DNA of 60,737 bases from Streptomyces phaeochromogenes (lineage in GTDB: Bacteria > Actinomycetota > Actinomycetes > Streptomycetales > Streptomycetaceae): NCBI RefSeq assembly GCF_001418655.1, contig NZ_LIQZ01000108.1, forward strand, positions 1 through 60,737, written 5' to 3'. The translations under genes and the position numbers were made by a program. Under the pieces are notes generated by a model. The model saw only the letters and a list, made by a program, of their open reading frames with translations, did no database searches and was not told the origin of the DNA. This document shows, one piece after another, positions 33,598-41,493 of this stretch (its first letter is position 1; each line of letters opens with the position of its first letter).

Positions 33598-33945
33598 CTA
33601 GAGCACGAACCCCGACTGCCCCTCCGCGTTCACGACAGGACGGCCCGCTGCCGCCCAGACCTGCATGCCGCCGTCGACGTTCACCGCGTCGATGCCCTGC
33701 TGGACCAGGTACATCGCGACCTGTGCCGAACGGCCCCCGGAGCGGCAGATCACATGGACCTTGCCGTCCTGCGGCGCCGCCTCGGTCAGCTCGCCGTAGC
33801 GTGCGACGAAGTCACTGATGGGAATGTGCAGCGCCCCTTCGGCGTGACCCGCCTGCCACTCGTCGTCCTCCCGGACGTCCAGCAGGAAGTCACCGTCCGC
33901 GAGGTCCGAGACCTCGACCGTGGGCACACCAGCTCCGAAACTCAT
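33598..33945 (-). CDS. Rhodanese-domain sulfurtransferase
   Basis: 115 residues, a single rhodanese domain of small size. The active-site loop is VICRSGGRS with the catalytic cysteine; DVREDDEW is the conserved CH2A motif and GHAEGALHIP the partner segment. Such proteins carry sulfane sulfur in the cytoplasm. It stands alone. The sulfur donor and acceptor are unknown. Confidence 0.88.
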   Translation of the reverse strand: MSFGAGVPTVEVSDLADGDFLLDVREDDEWQAGHAEGALHIPISDFVARYGELTEAAPQDGKVHVICRSGGRSAQVAMYLVQQGIDAVNVDGGMQVWAAAGRPVVNAEGQSGFVL

Positions 33946-34068
33946 GCCCCGACGCTACCCGACCCGGCCATTCCGCAGCTCGGCCCGGTGCACACGGACG
34001 GACGCCACTGGTCCCGGAGCCAACGTCACCCCACTGCTCCCAGGGCCGACGTCACCCGAAGCCTGCCC

Positions 34069-35319
34069 TCAGGCCCCGCTGCCGAGCAGGCCCGCCAGCT
34101 CGGCCTCCCGCTCGCTGACCTGCGCCAGCAGCTGCTCGGCGATCTCCTCCAGCAGCCGGTCGGGGTCGTCCGGCGCGATCTTGAGCATCGCGCCGATCGC
34201 GCTCTCCTCCAGGTCGCGGGCGACAAGGGCGAGCAGTTCCTTGCGCTGGGCGAGCCATTCGAGACGGACGTAGAGCTCCTCGCTGCGGCTCGGGCGCCAC
34301 TCCTCGGAGACGGGACCGGCGGCCCACTCCTCGGACAGCTCCCGGAGCAGGGGCTCGTCCCCACGGCCGTACGCCGCGTTGACCCGGGAGATGAACTCGT
34401 CGCGCCGCGCGCGCTCCGTGTCGTCCTGCGCCAGGTCGGGGTGCGCCTTGCGGACCAGCTCGCGGTAGAGCTTGCGCGCCTCGTCGCTCGGCCGGACCCG
34501 CTGCGGTGGCCGCACCGGCTGATCGGTCAGCATGGCCGAGGCCTCCGGGGACAGCCCGTCCGAGTCGAGCCAGTCGTGGAACAACTCCTCTATCCCCGGC
34601 ATCGGCATGACGCGGGCCCGTGCCTCCTTCGCCTTGCGCACGTCCTCCGGGTCACCGGTGCTCGCGGCCCGCGCCTCGGCGATCTGCGCGTCCAGCTCGT
34701 CGAGCCGCGAGTACATCGGCCCGAGCTTCTGGTGGTGCAGCCTGGAGAAGTTCTCCACCTCGACCCGGAACGTCTCCACCGCGATCTCGAACTCGATCAA
34801 CGCCTGCTCGGCCGCCCGAACGGCCCGCTCCAACCGCGCCTCGGGCCGCTCCTGCCCCTCACCTCCGGCGTCACCCGCGATCGCGTCACCGGCCGCCGAG
34901 CCGCCTGCCGTCCCATCGCCCGCGGTCGAGCCACCCATCGACCCTGCACCCGCGGTCGAGCCACCTACCGGCTCGTCGCCCACCGCTGGGGCGTCCGCCG
35001 TCCCGTCACCAGCCGTGGAGCCGTCCGCAGACTCGTCGCCTCCGGCCCCACCACCTCCGACCGCGTCCGACAACGGCGGCACGTCGGCGCCCGACCCGGC
35101 AGACGCCTCAACCGACGGCTCAGCACCCGGCTCGGCGCCCGACTCAGCAGATGCCTCAGCGGCTGCCTCAACAGATGCCTCAGTGGACGGCTCGACAGAC
35201 GGCTCATCGGGCTTCTCGGTGTCCGACTCGGCAGACGGCACCTTCTCGGCGCGCGGCTCACCGGAGCCCGGTTCCGCGAGGGGCTCGGACGGGGGCTGAT
35301 CAGCTTCCGGGGTCGTCAC
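34069..35319 (-). CDS. J-domain-like protein with repetitive acidic N-terminus
   Basis: 416 residues. About 1-155 is low complexity: Glu/Pro/Ser repeats (SVEPSTEASVEAAAEASAES type) then Gly/Ala/Asp/Thr repeats (STAGDGTAG). A helical region with IEFEIAVETFRVEVENFSRLHHQKLGP, probably coiled coil, follows (about 170-225). Near residue 280, KLYRELVRKAHPDLAQDDTERARRDEFISRVNAAYGRGD has the J-domain helix 2, HPD turn and helix 3, as in DnaJ co-chaperones. So it probably stimulates an Hsp70. It is not a full DnaJ: no Gly/Phe or zinc region. Confidence 0.7.
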   Translation of the reverse strand: MTTPEADQPPSEPLAEPGSGEPRAEKVPSAESDTEKPDEPSVEPSTEASVEAAAEASAESGAEPGAEPSVEASAGSGADVPPLSDAVGGGGAGGDESADGSTAGDGTADAPAVGDEPVGGSTAGAGSMGGSTAGDGTAGGSAAGDAIAGDAGGEGQERPEARLERAVRAAEQALIEFEIAVETFRVEVENFSRLHHQKLGPMYSRLDELDAQIAEARAASTGDPEDVRKAKEARARVMPMPGIEELFHDWLDSDGLSPEASAMLTDQPVRPPQRVRPSDEARKLYRELVRKAHPDLAQDDTERARRDEFISRVNAAYGRGDEPLLRELSEEWAAGPVSEEWRPSRSEELYVRLEWLAQRKELLALVARDLEESAIGAMLKIAPDDPDRLLEEIAEQLLAQVSEREAELAGLLGSGA

Positions 35320-35410
35320 CCGCCCAGCCTAGGCCACGGCTCAGCCACCTATTCGAACTGCCTGGCCAGGGGCCTTCCCCGGACGCCTTCCCCGGGCTTT
35401 CGCCGCCCCG

Positions 35411-36844
35411 TCAGACCCCCAGCTCTCCCTCGATCCGCCCCGCCCGCACGGCAGCCACCAGCTCCGCGTGGTCGGCCTCGGTCCGGTCCGCGTAGGCGAC
35501 CGAGAAGGTGGCGACGGCCTCGTCCAGCTCCTCGCTCTTGCCGCAGTACCCGGCGATGAGCCGTGGATCGGCGCTGTGCGAGTGCGCCCGGGCCAGCAGG
35601 GCCCCTGTCATCCGGGCGTAGTCGTCTATCTGGTCCGCGGCCAGCGCCGCGGGATCGACGCTGCCCTTGCGGTTGCGGAACTGCCGCACCTGGAAGGGGC
35701 GCCCCTCGACCGACGTCCAGCCGAGGAGGATGTCGCTGACGACCTGCATCCGCTTCTGGCCGAGGACGACCCGGCGGCCCTCGTGCTCGACCTCGGGCAC
35801 CGCGAGGCCGGCCGTCGCCAGATGCGGCACCAGGACGGACGTACGGGCCTCCTTCACCTGGAGGACAAGGGCCTCACCGCGGTGGTCGAGGAGCAGCACC
35901 ACGTACGAGCGGGTGCCCACGCTGCCCGTGCCGACCACGCGGAACGCCACGTCGTGCACCTCGTACCGCGCGAGGAGCGGGAGACGGTCCTCGGAGAGCG
36001 TGGCCAGATACTCCTCCAGCGACCGCGCGACCGCGGAGGCCTCTTCGTCCGGCACGCGCCGCAGCACCGGCGAGGCGTCGACGAAGCGGCGCCCGCCGCC
36101 CTCCACGACCTCCGTCGACTTGGCCGCGAACCGCCCACTGGTGTTGCCACGGGCCTTCTCCGAGACCCGCTCCAGCGTGCCGAGCAGATCGTGGGCGTCG
36201 GTGTGCGAGACCAACTCCTCGTCCGCGATGGCGTTCCACGCGTCCAGGACCGGGAGCTTGGCGAGCAGCCGCATGGTGCGCCGGTACGAACCGGTCGCGA
36301 AGTACGCCGCCTTGCGGCAGGTGTCCTCGTCCGCCCCCGCCTCCCGGGCGGCGAGCACGAGCGAGGTCGTGAGCCTCTTGAGGTCCCACTCCCACGGCCC
36401 GTGGACGGTTTCGTCGAAGTCGTTGAGGTCTATGACGAGACCGCCGCGCGCGTCCCCGTACAGACCGAAGTTCGCCGCGTGCGCGTCGCCGCAGATCTGG
36501 GCGCCGATGCCGGTCAGCGGCGTACGCGCCAGGTCGTAGGCCATGAGTCCGGCCGAACCGCGCAGGAAGGCGAAGGGGGTGGCCGCCATCCGGCCGACCC
36601 GTATCGGCGTGAGCCCGGGGATCCGGCCGTGATTGGACGCGTCGACCGCGGTCACCGCGTCCGGGCGGTCGCCGTTCGTGTCGATGGAGGAGTGCGCACT
36701 GCGCGGGACGCTGCCTCGCAGCGCCTTGCCCTCTTCCTTGGGCGAGCCCTGCTCCTTCGCCGACCCCTCTCCGGACAGCCGCGCGAACCCGCGCACCGCC
36801 GGAACCCTTGCCGCCCCGGCCACCACACCACCGGTCTCGCTCAC
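35411..36844 (-). CDS. DUF2252-family protein (kinase-like fold)
   Basis: 477 residues. The segment AQICGDAHAANFGLYGDARGGLVIDLNDFDET (about 140-172) recalls the HGDxHxxN and IDxxD catalytic motifs of aminoglycoside-phosphotransferase-like kinases, and this family belongs to that fold. Later conserved blocks are WEWDLKRLTTSLVLAAREAG, VGTRSYVVLLLDHRGEALVLQVKEA and RMQVVSDILLGW. Substrate unknown. Three 13-bp repeats lie directly upstream of the start. Confidence 0.75.
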   Translation of the reverse strand: MSETGGVVAGAARVPAVRGFARLSGEGSAKEQGSPKEEGKALRGSVPRSAHSSIDTNGDRPDAVTAVDASNHGRIPGLTPIRVGRMAATPFAFLRGSAGLMAYDLARTPLTGIGAQICGDAHAANFGLYGDARGGLVIDLNDFDETVHGPWEWDLKRLTTSLVLAAREAGADEDTCRKAAYFATGSYRRTMRLLAKLPVLDAWNAIADEELVSHTDAHDLLGTLERVSEKARGNTSGRFAAKSTEVVEGGGRRFVDASPVLRRVPDEEASAVARSLEEYLATLSEDRLPLLARYEVHDVAFRVVGTGSVGTRSYVVLLLDHRGEALVLQVKEARTSVLVPHLATAGLAVPEVEHEGRRVVLGQKRMQVVSDILLGWTSVEGRPFQVRQFRNRKGSVDPAALAADQIDDYARMTGALLARAHSHSADPRLIAGYCGKSEELDEAVATFSVAYADRTEADHAELVAAVRAGRIEGELGV

Positions 36845-36863
36845 CCGAACCGCCTCCCCCGCG

Positions 36864-36902
36864 CACGAACATCAGTCACGAGCATCAGCCACGAACATCA
36901 AT
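36864..36902 (+). repeat. Three tandem 13-bp repeats (CACGARCATCARY)
   Basis: CACGAACATCAGT, CACGAGCATCAGC and CACGAACATCAAT follow each other without gap, in the promoter region of the DUF2252 gene. Confidence 0.7.
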
Positions 36903-36945
36903 TTCGAGACGACCGTACCGCCGGGCGGCGATCCGCGTGAGCCCC

Positions 36946-36972
36946 TGTGGACAACTCCGCACCTGTGGAAAA
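36946..36972. promoter_or_regulatory. DnaA box pair
   Basis: TGTGGACAA (36946-36954, perfect reverse box) and TGTGGAAAA (36964-36972, one mismatch), 18 bp apart, between DUF2252 and HxlR genes. Confidence 0.45.
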
Positions 36973-37025
36973 CACACCAGCTCAGCGCCGACGACAACCA
37001 ACAGGACGACGGCCGGCAGGCGGTG

Positions 37026-37397
37026 CTAGCGCCGGAACTGCTCCTGGCAGCGTCCGTCCTCCGCCAGATACGTCTTCGCCCACGCGCCCAGCTCCCCCAG
37101 CGCGGGCTCCAACGCCGCTCCCGCCTCCGTCAGCCGGTAGGAGACCCGCAGCGGCGGCCCGTCGTCGACCTCGCGCACCACCAGCCCGACCGTCGCCAGC
37201 TCGGTGAGCCGGTCGGAGAGCATGCGCTCGCTGATGCCGGGGATGGCACGGCGCAGGTCGGCGAAGTGCACGGGGGCGGGCAGGAGCACGGCCACGATCG
37301 GGCCCGTCCAGCGCTTTCCGAGCACCTGGAAGACCTGGGTGATGCCGTTGTCCACCCGCCTGCACGACGCAGCGTCGTGGTTTTCCTGGACCGCCAT
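37026..37397 (-). CDS. HxlR-family redox/quinone-type regulator
   Basis: 123 residues. The winged helix contains FQVLGKRWTGPIVAVLL, FADLRRAIPGISERMLSDRLTEL and YRLTEAGAALEPAL, the HxlR/DUF24 signature. An N-terminal cysteine at residue 12 (DAASCRRVDN) is where Bacillus YodB-type sensors carry their quinone- and diamide-reactive thiol; another cysteine lies near the C-terminus. It is divergent from an azoreductase gene across 97 bp, the same pairing as YodB with AzoR in Bacillus. It is probably a thiol-switch repressor of the azoreductase. Confidence 0.85.
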   Translation of the reverse strand: MAVQENHDAASCRRVDNGITQVFQVLGKRWTGPIVAVLLPAPVHFADLRRAIPGISERMLSDRLTELATVGLVVREVDDGPPLRVSYRLTEAGAALEPALGELGAWAKTYLAEDGRCQEQFRR

Positions 37398-37494
37398 GCC
37401 CTTCAGGGTACTGGTCTCCCGTGAGGGGGTGAAAAAAAGTAAGTAGCTGTGTTATTCATAGTTACGAACAGAAACGAAGCCCCCTGGAGAACTC

Positions 37495-38154
37495 ATGGCC
37501 ACCCTGTTGCACCTGGACTCGTCCGTCTTCCCCGGTCCCGCCTCGGCGTCCCGCGCCGTCACGGACGCCTTCCGCAAGAGCTGGGAGGAGCAGCACCCGG
37601 AGGGCACGGTGATCTACCGCGACCTCTCCGTGAATCCCGTGCCGCACATCACCGCCGACGCCCACAGCGCCGGCTTCGCCGATCCGTCCGAGCACACCCC
37701 GGAGCAGGCCGCCGCCTTCGCCGCGCGCGTGAAGTTCATCGAGGAGCTGGAGCAGGCGGACGCCGTACTGATCGGCGCGCCCATGTACAACTTCTCGATC
37801 CCGTCGACCCTCAAGGCGTGGCTGGACAACGTGATCCTCGTCGGCCGTACCGCGGGCGAGACCCCGTCCGCCAAGGGCACCCCGGTCACCGTCGTGGCCA
37901 GCCGTGGCGGCTCCTACGCGCCGGGCACTCCGCGCGAGGGCTACGAGTACGTGCAGAACTATCTGGAGGCCATCCTCAAGGACATGCTCGGCCTGGACCT
38001 CGAATTCATCGTCCCGGAGCTCACGATGGCCCCGCACGTCCCGGCGATGTCCGAGCTGGTCCCGCTCTTCGAGGCCTCCCGCGCCAAGGCCCTGCGGGAG
38101 GCGGCCGACAAGGCCAGGACCCTCGCCGAACAGCTCACGGCCAAGGCGGCCTGA
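37495..38154 (+). CDS. FMN-dependent NADH-azoreductase / quinone reductase
   Basis: 219 residues with a flavodoxin-like fold. It begins LLHLDSSVFPGPASASRAVTDAFRKSW (the SxxxxSxS phosphate-binding pattern of AzoR). It has APMYNFSIPSTLKAWLDNVILVGRT and VVASRGGSYAPGTPREGYEY, the FMN-binding loops. It reduces azo dyes or quinones by two electrons in the cytoplasm. CTGGAG precedes ATG 37495. An AT-rich region with GTAAGTA and TAGTTAC half-sites lies between it and the regulator. Confidence 0.88.
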   Translation: MATLLHLDSSVFPGPASASRAVTDAFRKSWEEQHPEGTVIYRDLSVNPVPHITADAHSAGFADPSEHTPEQAAAFAARVKFIEELEQADAVLIGAPMYNFSIPSTLKAWLDNVILVGRTAGETPSAKGTPVTVVASRGGSYAPGTPREGYEYVQNYLEAILKDMLGLDLEFIVPELTMAPHVPAMSELVPLFEASRAKALREAADKARTLAEQLTAKAA

Positions 38155-38179
38155 CACTTCACCGCGTGAGCACGCACCC

Positions 38180-38230
38180 CGGTCGTACGGCGCCCAAGGC
38201 GCCCGAAGGCGGCGCCGCACGACCGTTTTT
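38180..38230 (+). terminator. Terminator after the azoreductase
   Basis: CGGTCGTACGGCGCC pairs with GGCGCCGCACGACCG (one internal mismatch), followed by a T5 tract at 38226-38230. It is a classic rho-independent terminator, rare in this window. Confidence 0.8.
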
Positions 38231-38338
38231 CACCCTCTACGGAGAGGGCACTTTCACTGATGGGCATCCCTAGGAGACCCATTTCCCCCTGGGGACCCCA
38301 CCGCGGCCCCAGAAACCCCATCACGACGGAAGTCGCCC

Positions 38339-39013
38339 CTACGAGGCCGCTGCCGCCGCCCGGTTGATCCCGTCCGTCTCCAGCACCCGCTCGGCCGCCC
38401 CGTCCCGGGCAACCGCGATCATCGCCAGGCCCACCTGCTCGGTCGTGGTGATCCGCCGGGGCGCCAGCTTCCGCAGGACGGGCAGCAGGGGCCCGGTCAA
38501 CGCGTACATCGCCCGGTACACCCGGGTCTTCGACCGGATTCCGTGCAGCGGCTGGATGAGCCCCGGCCGGAACATGTACGCCTCCACACCGTCCAGGGCG
38601 AGCAGCGCGTTCTCCGTCTCCCCCTTGACCCGCGCCCACATCACCCGCCCCTTTGCGGAGCCGTCGGTCCCCTGCCCGGACACGTAACAGAAGGTCAGCC
38701 CCGGATTCCAGCGGCCCAGCGAACGCGCCACCTCAAGCGTGAGGTCGTACGTGACCTTCCGGTACGCGTCCTCCTTCATGCCCGCCGACGAAACCCCGAG
38801 GCAGAAGAAGCAGGCGTCGTACCCGGAGAGCTCGCTCTCGAGCCCGCCGAGATCCATGAGATCGGCCCGCACGACCTCACTCAGCTTCGGATGCGAGACC
38901 CCGACAGCCGACCGCCCGACCACCAGCACACTCTCCACACCCGCGTCCCGCAGACACTCCCGCAGAACCCCTTGCCCGACCATCCCGGTCGCCCCAAAGA
39001 GGATCACCTTCAC
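38339..39013 (-). CDS. NAD(P)-binding oxidoreductase/epimerase-like protein
   Basis: 224 residues from GTG 39013, with GGGAGTGGG upstream; the frame runs to 39106 but lacks a start signal. The Rossmann motif VILFGATGMVGQGVLRECL is at the very N-terminus. YDACFFCLGVSSAGMKEDAYRKVTYDLTLEVAR is the NmrA/HTATIP2-like segment. The catalytic YxxxK of classic short-chain dehydrogenases is not clear. Substrate unknown. Confidence 0.75.
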   Translation of the reverse strand: MKVILFGATGMVGQGVLRECLRDAGVESVLVVGRSAVGVSHPKLSEVVRADLMDLGGLESELSGYDACFFCLGVSSAGMKEDAYRKVTYDLTLEVARSLGRWNPGLTFCYVSGQGTDGSAKGRVMWARVKGETENALLALDGVEAYMFRPGLIQPLHGIRSKTRVYRAMYALTGPLLPVLRKLAPRRITTTEQVGLAMIAVARDGAAERVLETDGINRAAAAAS

Positions 39014-39423
39014 AGAGCCCACTCCCACCACTCGGCCGGACCGGCACCCTAGGCCCTGCCCGCACGAGCCGCACGTCGCAGGGCCGAGGGGCCCAGCCGA
39101 TGACATGAAGCCCGGGGAAGAAGCCGAAGAAGGCCAGCGTCACCACCAGCCCTCCCGACGAACGCCGCGACCCCGGCGCACCCCGTTGACGTACAGATGC
39201 GCACACGCCTTGCCATAACGAGGCAGCGTCAGAGGAGAGCTGTTCCGCATCGGGTCGATCCTGCGCCCACACAAACCAGGCCCCCGACCGTGAGATACCT
39301 CACCGCCAGGGGCCTGCCCAGTCACGTCGTCGGCCGGAGCGGACGAGGTGTTCGTGCATGTGCCGGGGAACGAAGAACGGGCCCCCACCGGAACTTTCGT
39401 TCTGGTGGAGACCCGGTCTCCTG
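39014..39423. other. Intergenic region between the NAD-binding protein and tRNA-Leu
   Basis: 410 bp. It holds the tRNA-Leu terminator hairpin. A 36-codon minus-strand frame (39140-39250, MRNSSPLTLPRYG start) is open, but I cannot support it as a gene. Confidence 0.5.
39385..39408 (-). terminator. tRNA-Leu downstream hairpin
   Basis: CCACCGGAAC-tttc-GTTCTGGTGG, 10-bp stem with one mismatch, 15 bp after the tRNA 3' end on the minus strand. Confidence 0.65.
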
Positions 39424-39510
39424 TGGTGCGCGAGGGGGGAGTTGAACCCCCACGCCCTTGCGGGCACTGGAACCTGAATCCAGCGCGTCTGCCTATTCCG
39501 CCACCCGCGC
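39424..39510 (-). tRNA. tRNA-Leu (anticodon CAG)
   Basis: 87 nt including an encoded CCA. Acceptor arms GCGCGGG/CTCGCGC pair; the anticodon stem CTGGA/TCCAG encloses TTCAGGT, anticodon CAG. The long variable arm (TGCCCGCAAGGGCGT) identifies a class II leucine tRNA. It reads codon CUG, the main leucine codon here. Confidence 0.95.
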
Positions 39511-40023
39511 ATTGGGTGTGTCGTCCGTCTCTCACCGAGTGGGTGAGCGCCTGCCGACATGCAGAAGATTAGCACGGTGGATGGGGTGGATTCACATCCG
39601 TTTCCGAGGGCCGGCGGTGGGGCGGCGGACCTCCGCGTCGGCCCCCCATCAGCCTCGCTTCACGCCTGCGTCACCTGCGGGACCGCCTCGGACGGCACCC
39701 CGGATCCCTCCGTCCCCACCCTCCACGTATCAACGAGAACCGGTTCACGTATCAACCTCGTACCGGTCCAGGCCATCTCCCCAGGAGGGGGCCAGGGTCC
39801 ACAGTCGGGTGCGGGACACTGTGGGGACGCCACCTCTACGATCCTTCTCATACGGAGTGCCCGGGGGGAGTTCGAAGAGGGGCTTCCCAGGGAACTTCGG
39901 GAGGGGACTTCAGTGGGCGTCGACTTCTGTCGACCGGGCCGACAGGGGGAACCAGCCGATTTCCCGGCGCGTGGATACGATCAGTAAGCAGTACCAGGGC
40001 AACGACGAAGGAGGAGGTGCCCC
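39511..40023. other. Upstream region of the fhaA operon
   Basis: 513 bp with no supported gene; a 142-codon plus frame (39559-39987) lacks recognisable protein features. CACGTATCAAC occurs twice (39724-39734 and 39746-39756), 22 bp apart, a two-helical-turn spacing around a GAACCGGTTC palindrome. The promoters of the operon probably lie here. Confidence 0.55.
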
Positions 40024-40866
40024 ATGGGAGTCCTGAAGAAGTTCGAGCAACGTCTCGAAGGTCTGGTCAACGGCACCTTCGCCAAGGTGTTCAAGTCCGA
40101 GGTCCAGCCCGTGGAGATCGCGGGAGCGCTCCAGCGCGAGTGCGACAACAACGCCACGATCTGGAACCGCGACCGGACCGTCGTCCCGAACGACTTCATC
40201 GTGGAGCTGAGCACGCCCGACTTCGAGCGGCTCAGCCCCTACTCCGGCCAGCTCGGTGACGAGCTCGCCGGAATGGTTCGCGACTACGCCAAGCAGCAGC
40301 GATACACCTTCATGGGCACCATCAAGGTGCATCTGGAGAAGGCGGACGACCTGGACACGGGCCTGTACCGGGTCCGCAGCCGTACGCTCGCCTCCTCCGC
40401 CAACCAGCAGGCCACTCCCGAGCGCGCACCCGCGGGCCCGCCCCCGGCGGCCCGCGGGCAGGCAGGCGGCTACGGCTACCCGCCCGCGGCGGCTCCTCCC
40501 ATGCCTGCCGCGCCGCCCCCCGGCGGCCGTCCGGGCGCCGCACCCGCGGGCCAGCGGCCCGCCGCGGCCCCGCAGCCGGGTGGACGTACGCGGCACTGGA
40601 TCGAGATCAACGGCACCCGCCATCAGATCTCCCGCCCGACGCTGGTGCTGGGCCGCAGCACCGAAGCCGACGTGCGGATCGACGACCCCGGCGTCTCGCG
40701 CCGGCACTGTGAGATCCGGACCGGAACGCCCTCGACTGTCCAGGATCTCGGGTCCACCAACGGCATCGTGGTGGACGGGCAGCACACCACCCGCGCTACG
40801 CTCCGCGACGGCTCGCGGATCGTCGTGGGCAGCACCACCATCATTTACCGGCAAGCCGAAGGGTGA
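40024..40866 (+). CDS. fhaA: FHA-domain protein FhaA (DUF3662 plus FHA)
   Basis: 280 residues, preceded by an excellent AAGGAGGAGG ribosome site. The N-terminal DUF3662 domain (about 1-115) starts MGVLKKFEQRLEGLVNGTFAKVF. An Ala/Pro/Gly-rich linker (about 125-185) leads to a C-terminal FHA domain: LVLGRSTEADVRIDDPGVSRRHCEI and DLGSTNGIVV, the phosphothreonine-binding loops. In mycobacteria FhaA joins the PknB/MurJ pathway controlling wall synthesis. First gene of the fhaA-fhaB-pstP-rodA-pbpA-pknB cluster. Confidence 0.92.
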   Translation: MGVLKKFEQRLEGLVNGTFAKVFKSEVQPVEIAGALQRECDNNATIWNRDRTVVPNDFIVELSTPDFERLSPYSGQLGDELAGMVRDYAKQQRYTFMGTIKVHLEKADDLDTGLYRVRSRTLASSANQQATPERAPAGPPPAARGQAGGYGYPPAAAPPMPAAPPPGGRPGAAPAGQRPAAAPQPGGRTRHWIEINGTRHQISRPTLVLGRSTEADVRIDDPGVSRRHCEIRTGTPSTVQDLGSTNGIVVDGQHTTRATLRDGSRIVVGSTTIIYRQAEG

Positions 40867-40876
40867 AGCGGGGGCA

Positions 40877-41401
40877 ATGTCAGAGCTGACCCTCACGGTC
40901 ATGCGGCTGGGTTTCCTGGCCGTACTGTGGCTGTTCGTGATCGTGGCCGTGCAGGTCATCCGCAGCGACCTGTTCGGAACGCGCGTCACACAGCGCGGCT
41001 CGCGCAGGGACGCCAACCGACCGCAGCAGGCCGCGCGCCAAGCCGCGCCGCCGCAGCAGCGCCAGCAGGCGGCACCACCGAGCGGCGGCGGGCGTCAGCG
41101 CCGCGGCGCCCCCACCAAGCTGGTCGTCTCCGAGGGCATCCTCACGGGCACGACGGTCGCCCTGCAGGGGCAGACCATCACCCTGGGGCGTGCACACGAC
41201 AGCACCATCGTGCTGGACGACGACTACGCGTCCAGCAGGCATGCCAGGATCTACCCGGACCGTGACGGCCAGTGGATCGTCGAAGACCTCGGGTCCACCA
41301 ACGGCACGTATCTCGACCGGAACCGACTGACGACTCCCACGCCGATCCCGCTGGGCGCGCCGATCCGCATCGGCAAGACCGTCATCGAGCTGCGGAAGTA
41401 G
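40877..41401 (+). CDS. fhaB: Membrane-anchored FHA-domain protein FhaB
   Basis: 174 residues from ATG 40877, 10 bp after fhaA. An N-terminal membrane helix (LGFLAVLWLFVIVAVQVI) is followed by a Gln/Ala/Arg-rich linker and a C-terminal FHA domain (ITLGRAHDSTIVLDDDYASSRHARI, DLGSTNGTYL). Homologues (FipA-type) bind phosphorylated partners at the septum and pole. The larger frame reading from 40256 is antisense-free overlap with fhaA in another frame and is not used. Confidence 0.9.
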   Translation: MSELTLTVMRLGFLAVLWLFVIVAVQVIRSDLFGTRVTQRGSRRDANRPQQAARQAAPPQQRQQAAPPSGGGRQRRGAPTKLVVSEGILTGTTVALQGQTITLGRAHDSTIVLDDDYASSRHARIYPDRDGQWIVEDLGSTNGTYLDRNRLTTPTPIPLGAPIRIGKTVIELRK

Positions 41402-41493
41402 TGCTACGTCATGAATGAGCGCGAGCGGAGCGAGCGGGCAGCGGCGGTCCACACGACGGACCCCGGCGCGCTCCCGACCGGAGGGTGGGCACC

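Noticed and set aside
37441..37494. HxlR operator from GTAAGTA and TAGTTAC half-sites
   Set aside because: Only 6 of 7 positions pair and the spacing is loose; mentioned under the gene but not listed as an operator.
39140..39250. 36-codon minus frame near tRNA-Leu
   Set aside because: Open but too short, no strong ribosome site, no family known to me.
39559..39987. 142-codon frame upstream of fhaA
   Set aside because: No recognisable motif or ribosome site; more likely the operon leader.
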